Assembly (NCBI GenBank): GCA_934503195.1
Contig: CAKSVM010000113.1
Coordinates: forward strand, 1-8,895
Direction: 5' to 3'
From: an uncultured Eubacteriales bacterium
Lineage (GTDB): Bacteria; Bacillota; Clostridia; Oscillospirales; CAG-272
DNA: 8,895 nt
Positions 6,703-8,895 of the stretch are shown piece after piece (position 1 is the first letter of the stretch; the number at the start of each line of letters is the position of its first letter). The notes beneath the pieces are model-generated. The model ran no database searches, was not told where the DNA came from, and saw nothing but the letters and a program-made list of their open reading frames with translations. The position numbers and the translations under genes were made by a program.

Positions 6703-8193
6703 ATGAAACGCACACTTACGCTGATTCTCGCGGCTCTTCTCGCCGCGCTCCCGATCGTTTCCTGCGGAGACACCCACGCGCCGATATCGGATGACGGATC
6801 CACGCCCTCCGGCGGAGACACGACCACCGCCGTGGCTCCCGCCGAGACCTCCGGCGTCCCCGATTCGCTCGACCTCGGTGAAAAGACGATCTCGATCTGG
6901 TATACGACAAACTCGGTCTCGGTCGCCGAAACCTACGTCGACTTAAACCCCGAGCTCACCGGAGACGTCATCGACGACACGACCTTCAATATGAACAAGG
7001 CCGTCGAGACAAAGCTAAACTGCACGCTCGAATTCACGAACTCGCAGGTCAAGACCTCCGAAACCGGATCCGAGATCGAAAAGCTCGTCCTCGCCGGGGA
7101 CGACACCTACGACCTTTACCACGTCGTCCAGTGGAACGGCGCGAAGTACGCGGGCGAGGGCTACTACAAGAACATGGCGAACGCCCCCTACATAAGCTAC
7201 GGCAAGCCGTGGTGGGATTATAAGTATATGAAGGAAATGACGATCGGCGAGGATAAGATCTTCTGCCTGACCGGCGACTTCGGAATCGACCGCACGAGAT
7301 GCTTAAACTGCTTCTATTATAATAAGTCGATGTACAACGACTTCTATAAGGATCCGAACGGTCTCTACGAAGAGGTCATCGACGGAACATGGACATGGGA
7401 TCGTCTCCGCAAGATCTCGGCCGAGGTCTATTCGGATCTTAATAACGACGGAAAAACGAGCCGCGACGACCGCCTCGGACTCTGCATCAACGACTACTTC
7501 CACTTAGACAGCTTCTTCTACGCGACCGGCGCGCGCGCCACGACCCGTGAAAAGGACGACACGCCGAAGATAATCTTAAATAACGAGCGCGTGGTTTCGA
7601 TCATGCAGGATCTCTATAAGCTCGTCTTTGAGACCGAAGGCGTCTACTTCACAGGACCCGACTACGCCGAGGACGTCCTGAACCGCCAGCATTTCGCCGA
7701 CGGAAACAGTATGTTCCTCCCCGGCTTCTTCTATTCGGCCGAGGCTCTGCGCGAGATGAAGGACGACTACGGAATCGTTCCCTTCCCGAAGTATAACGAG
7801 GAACAGGAGAATTACTTCAGCGACGTCCACGACATCGTGAGACTGATGGTCGTCCCGGTGACCTGCAAGAAGGTCGACGAAGTAGCGGCAGTGCTTGAGG
7901 AGATGGCGTTCTACGGCTATAATAATCTTCTCCCGGCCTTCTACAACGTCGTAATGAAGAACAAGTACGCGCGCGACGACGTGTCTGCCGAAATGCTCGA
8001 CATCATCCGCGACAACTGCTCGCCCGAGTTCGCGCACATCACCGACCTTGGCAGCATCGGATATCTCCAGAGAAAGCTGATTCAGGCGAAGACCTCGGAT
8101 TTCGCCTCGACCTACGCGCAGTACTATCCGAACGCGCAGGAACAGCTTGACAAGTTCGTCAAAGTCTTCAGAGAGAAGACGCAGGATATGTGA
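6703..8193 (+). CDS. Extracellular solute-binding lipoprotein (ABC sugar-type)
   Basis: Likely the membrane-anchored substrate-capture subunit of an ABC importer, probably for a sugar or oligosaccharide; the substrate cannot be read from the sequence. The second ATG is chosen because AGGAGA (6691-6696) lies 6 nt before it and touches the first ATG (6697). The 496-residue product has a lipoprotein signal peptide (KR, then a hydrophobic run) and lipobox IVSC with Cys21, then a Ser/Thr/Pro-rich linker (22-55) and a family 1-like binding domain. Features seen in this clostridial group are PWWDYKYMKEM (169-179), FYYNKSMYNDFY (204-215), GTWTWDRL (228-235) and DLNNDGKTSRDD (245-256), a calcium-loop-like segment. 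It has its own promoter and terminator and no permease gene beside it, so it probably works with transporter subunits encoded elsewhere. Confidence 0.85.
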   Translation: MKRTLTLILAALLAALPIVSCGDTHAPISDDGSTPSGGDTTTAVAPAETSGVPDSLDLGEKTISIWYTTNSVSVAETYVDLNPELTGDVIDDTTFNMNKAVETKLNCTLEFTNSQVKTSETGSEIEKLVLAGDDTYDLYHVVQWNGAKYAGEGYYKNMANAPYISYGKPWWDYKYMKEMTIGEDKIFCLTGDFGIDRTRCLNCFYYNKSMYNDFYKDPNGLYEEVIDGTWTWDRLRKISAEVYSDLNNDGKTSRDDRLGLCINDYFHLDSFFYATGARATTREKDDTPKIILNNERVVSIMQDLYKLVFETEGVYFTGPDYAEDVLNRQHFADGNSMFLPGFFYSAEALREMKDDYGIVPFPKYNEEQENYFSDVHDIVRLMVVPVTCKKVDEVAAVLEEMAFYGYNNLLPAFYNVVMKNKYARDDVSAEMLDIIRDNCSPEFAHITDLGSIGYLQRKLIQAKTSDFASTYAQYYPNAQEQLDKFVKVFREKTQDM

Positions 8194-8199
8194 TAAGTG

Positions 8200-8247
8200 A
8201 AAACTCCTGCCCTGACAGAAATGCCGGAGCGGGAGTTTTTCAATTTT
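8200..8247 (+). terminator. Intrinsic terminator of the lipoprotein gene
   Basis: AAAACTCCTGC (8200-8210) pairs with GCGGGAGTTTT (8229-8239) over 11 bp with one T-G wobble, around an 18-nt loop, and is followed by T, CAA and TTTT. It starts 7 bp after the stop codon. The A-rich left arm could also pair as part of a terminator for leftward transcripts, though the minus-strand tail is less clear. Confidence 0.85.
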
Positions 8248-8268
8248 CCCGACAAAAGAGAATCCGCG

Positions 8269-8326
8269 TGAAAACTACAATTTATTCAGTTTATTCCAGT
8301 AAAACGTTGATTTAAGGTTGTTTTCA
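8269..8326. repeat. Hairpin carrying 18-bp dispersed repeat, copy 2
   Basis: TGATTTAAGGTTGTTTTC at 8308-8325 is identical to 1222-1239, and ATTTATTCAG at 8280-8289 is identical to 1284-1293. The order of the two blocks is reversed relative to the dnaJ-prmA copy. Here an outer 7-bp stem (8269-8275 with 8320-8326) encloses a small inner stem (8289-8293 with 8300-8305, one bulge). No gene lies in this gap between the lipoprotein terminator and the hicB-like frame. Confidence 0.55.
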
Positions 8327-8536
8327 GCTTATTCCCAGATATTCAACCAGTGCGGCTTCGAGGATCTGAGAATAGTTCACCTTCCGTTTTTCCGCCGCGG
8401 CTTTTAGCCACGCGGGGAGAGTTACATTTGTCCTCACGCGTCGATTGTCGAGTTCGCATTCGACAAGATCCGGGAAACAGACGCTGTACCCATCCGCGCA
8501 CGGTTCAAATACGGCCGGATATGATAATTTTCTCAT
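8324..8536 (-). CDS. HicB-family antitoxin, internally shortened
   Basis: The N-terminus, MRKLSYPAVFEPCADGYSV and FPDL (1-24), is the first beta hairpin of the HicB fold. From residue 29 on, ELDNRRVRTNVTLPAWL followed by NYSQILEAALVEYLG (54-68) is the C-terminal ribbon-helix-helix DNA-binding domain of long HicB proteins. Family members of this type are about 120-140 residues; here only 70 remain, so most of the RNase-H-like toxin-binding core is missing while the frame stays open. No HicA toxin gene is present nearby. The ATG at 8534-8536 has no clear ribosome binding site. It may be a decayed remnant or a small stand-alone DNA-binding protein; the first is more likely. It is 51 bp downstream of the glycosidase gene on the same strand. 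Confidence 0.65.
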   Translation of the reverse strand: MRKLSYPAVFEPCADGYSVCFPDLVECELDNRRVRTNVTLPAWLKAAAEKRKVNYSQILEAALVEYLGIS

Positions 8537-8587
8537 ATTTCATGCGCACGTCAACATCATTCTGAATTTTTACGTATCGTTTATATT

Positions 8588-8895
8588 TTACTCCTCAATC
8601 GCGGCCTTGCGCGAGTTTATCTCATGGATCACCGCCGGGTCGAACTTCGGCTTCCGGTCGTAGGTGAAGAGACCGTTGCGCTCCTGCTCGACGTCGGTCA
8701 GCTGCGTGTAGCAGAAGGCCGAGATCGACGGGTGATCGAGAAGCACGTCGGTAAGCCCCTTGTAGCGCGCGATGAACTCCTCCTCGGTCTTCGGTCCGTT
8801 GCCGTAGCCCCAGCCGCCCTCGCCGATATTCCAGCCGATTCCGCCGTACTCGCTGACAAACGTCGTCTGAGCCGGGGGAATCACGCCGACGTGAT
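8588..8895 (-). CDS. Glycoside hydrolase family 2, C-terminal part (partial)
   Basis: The reading frame runs off the right edge of the window; 102 complete codons and the TAA stop (8588-8590) are seen. The fragment covers the end of a family 2 (beta-galactosidase/beta-glucuronidase-like) TIM barrel. FVSEYGGIGW places the probable catalytic nucleophile Glu at codon 8849-8851, as in the family's SEYG/TEYG motif. Further on, HPSISAFCYTQLTDVEQERNG and LFTYDRKPKFD are typical of the last barrel strands. The acid/base Glu and the N-terminal sugar-binding and immunoglobulin-like domains must lie beyond the edge. The GTG at 8882-8884 is an internal valine (the frame reads HVGVIPPAQ), not a start. The substrate cannot be told from this part. 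No terminator is seen before the hicB-like frame. Confidence 0.88.
   Translation of the reverse strand, partial: HVGVIPPAQTTFVSEYGGIGWNIGEGGWGYGNGPKTEEEFIARYKGLTDVLLDHPSISAFCYTQLTDVEQERNGLFTYDRKPKFDPAVIHEINSRKAAIEE

Noticed and set aside
8324..8587. Complete hicAB toxin-antitoxin pair
   Set aside because: Only a shortened HicB is present; the 51 bp upstream and the gap downstream are too small for HicA and show no HicA-like frame.

Overview
The window is a chromosomal segment of a fairly GC-rich Bacillota bacterium, most likely a gut-type Clostridia lineage. The evidence is the HrcA/CIRCE heat-shock system, the gene order hrcA-grpE-dnaK-dnaJ-prmA, the short Gram-positive form of DnaK, strong AGGAGG-type ribosome binding sites, and the style of the solute-binding lipoprotein and glycosidase next door. 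A species cannot be named from the sequence alone.

Positions 209-6349, all on the minus strand, hold the class I heat-shock cluster, transcribed right to left: hrcA (repressor), grpE (nucleotide exchange factor), dnaK (Hsp70), dnaJ (Hsp40) and prmA (ribosomal protein L11 methyltransferase). A well-formed promoter (TTGAAT-N17-TACAAT) and a CIRCE operator with one mismatch precede hrcA, so the repressor should control its own operon. HrcA most likely starts at a TTG codon. grpE and dnaK follow closely. dnaJ lies 239 bp after dnaK, behind a terminator-like hairpin and its own TATAAT box. prmA lies 181 bp after dnaJ, behind a large two-tier hairpin, so the cluster is probably read as more than one transcription unit.

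The far left end (1-208), beyond prmA, holds a perfect consensus minus-strand promoter (TTGACA-N17-TATAAT). Its predicted start site falls at the foot of a 92-nt imperfect palindrome. This is either an uncatalogued structured RNA or leader, or a mobile palindromic repeat.

To the right, a divergent promoter (TTGCAA-N17-TATAAT) drives a monocistronic lipoprotein, an ABC-type sugar-binding protein without visible permease genes, closed by a clear intrinsic terminator. After it, on the minus strand, come a 70-residue HicB-like antitoxin that has lost the middle of its domain and has no HicA partner, and the C-terminal end of a family 2 glycoside hydrolase that runs off the window. The binding protein and glycosidase fit a carbohydrate-using lifestyle, though they are on opposite strands and not one operon.

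The intergenic spaces carry a small family of palindromic repeats: GTTTTCGCGAAAA elements, and an 18-bp exact repeat shared by the dnaJ-prmA gap and the gap after the lipoprotein gene.
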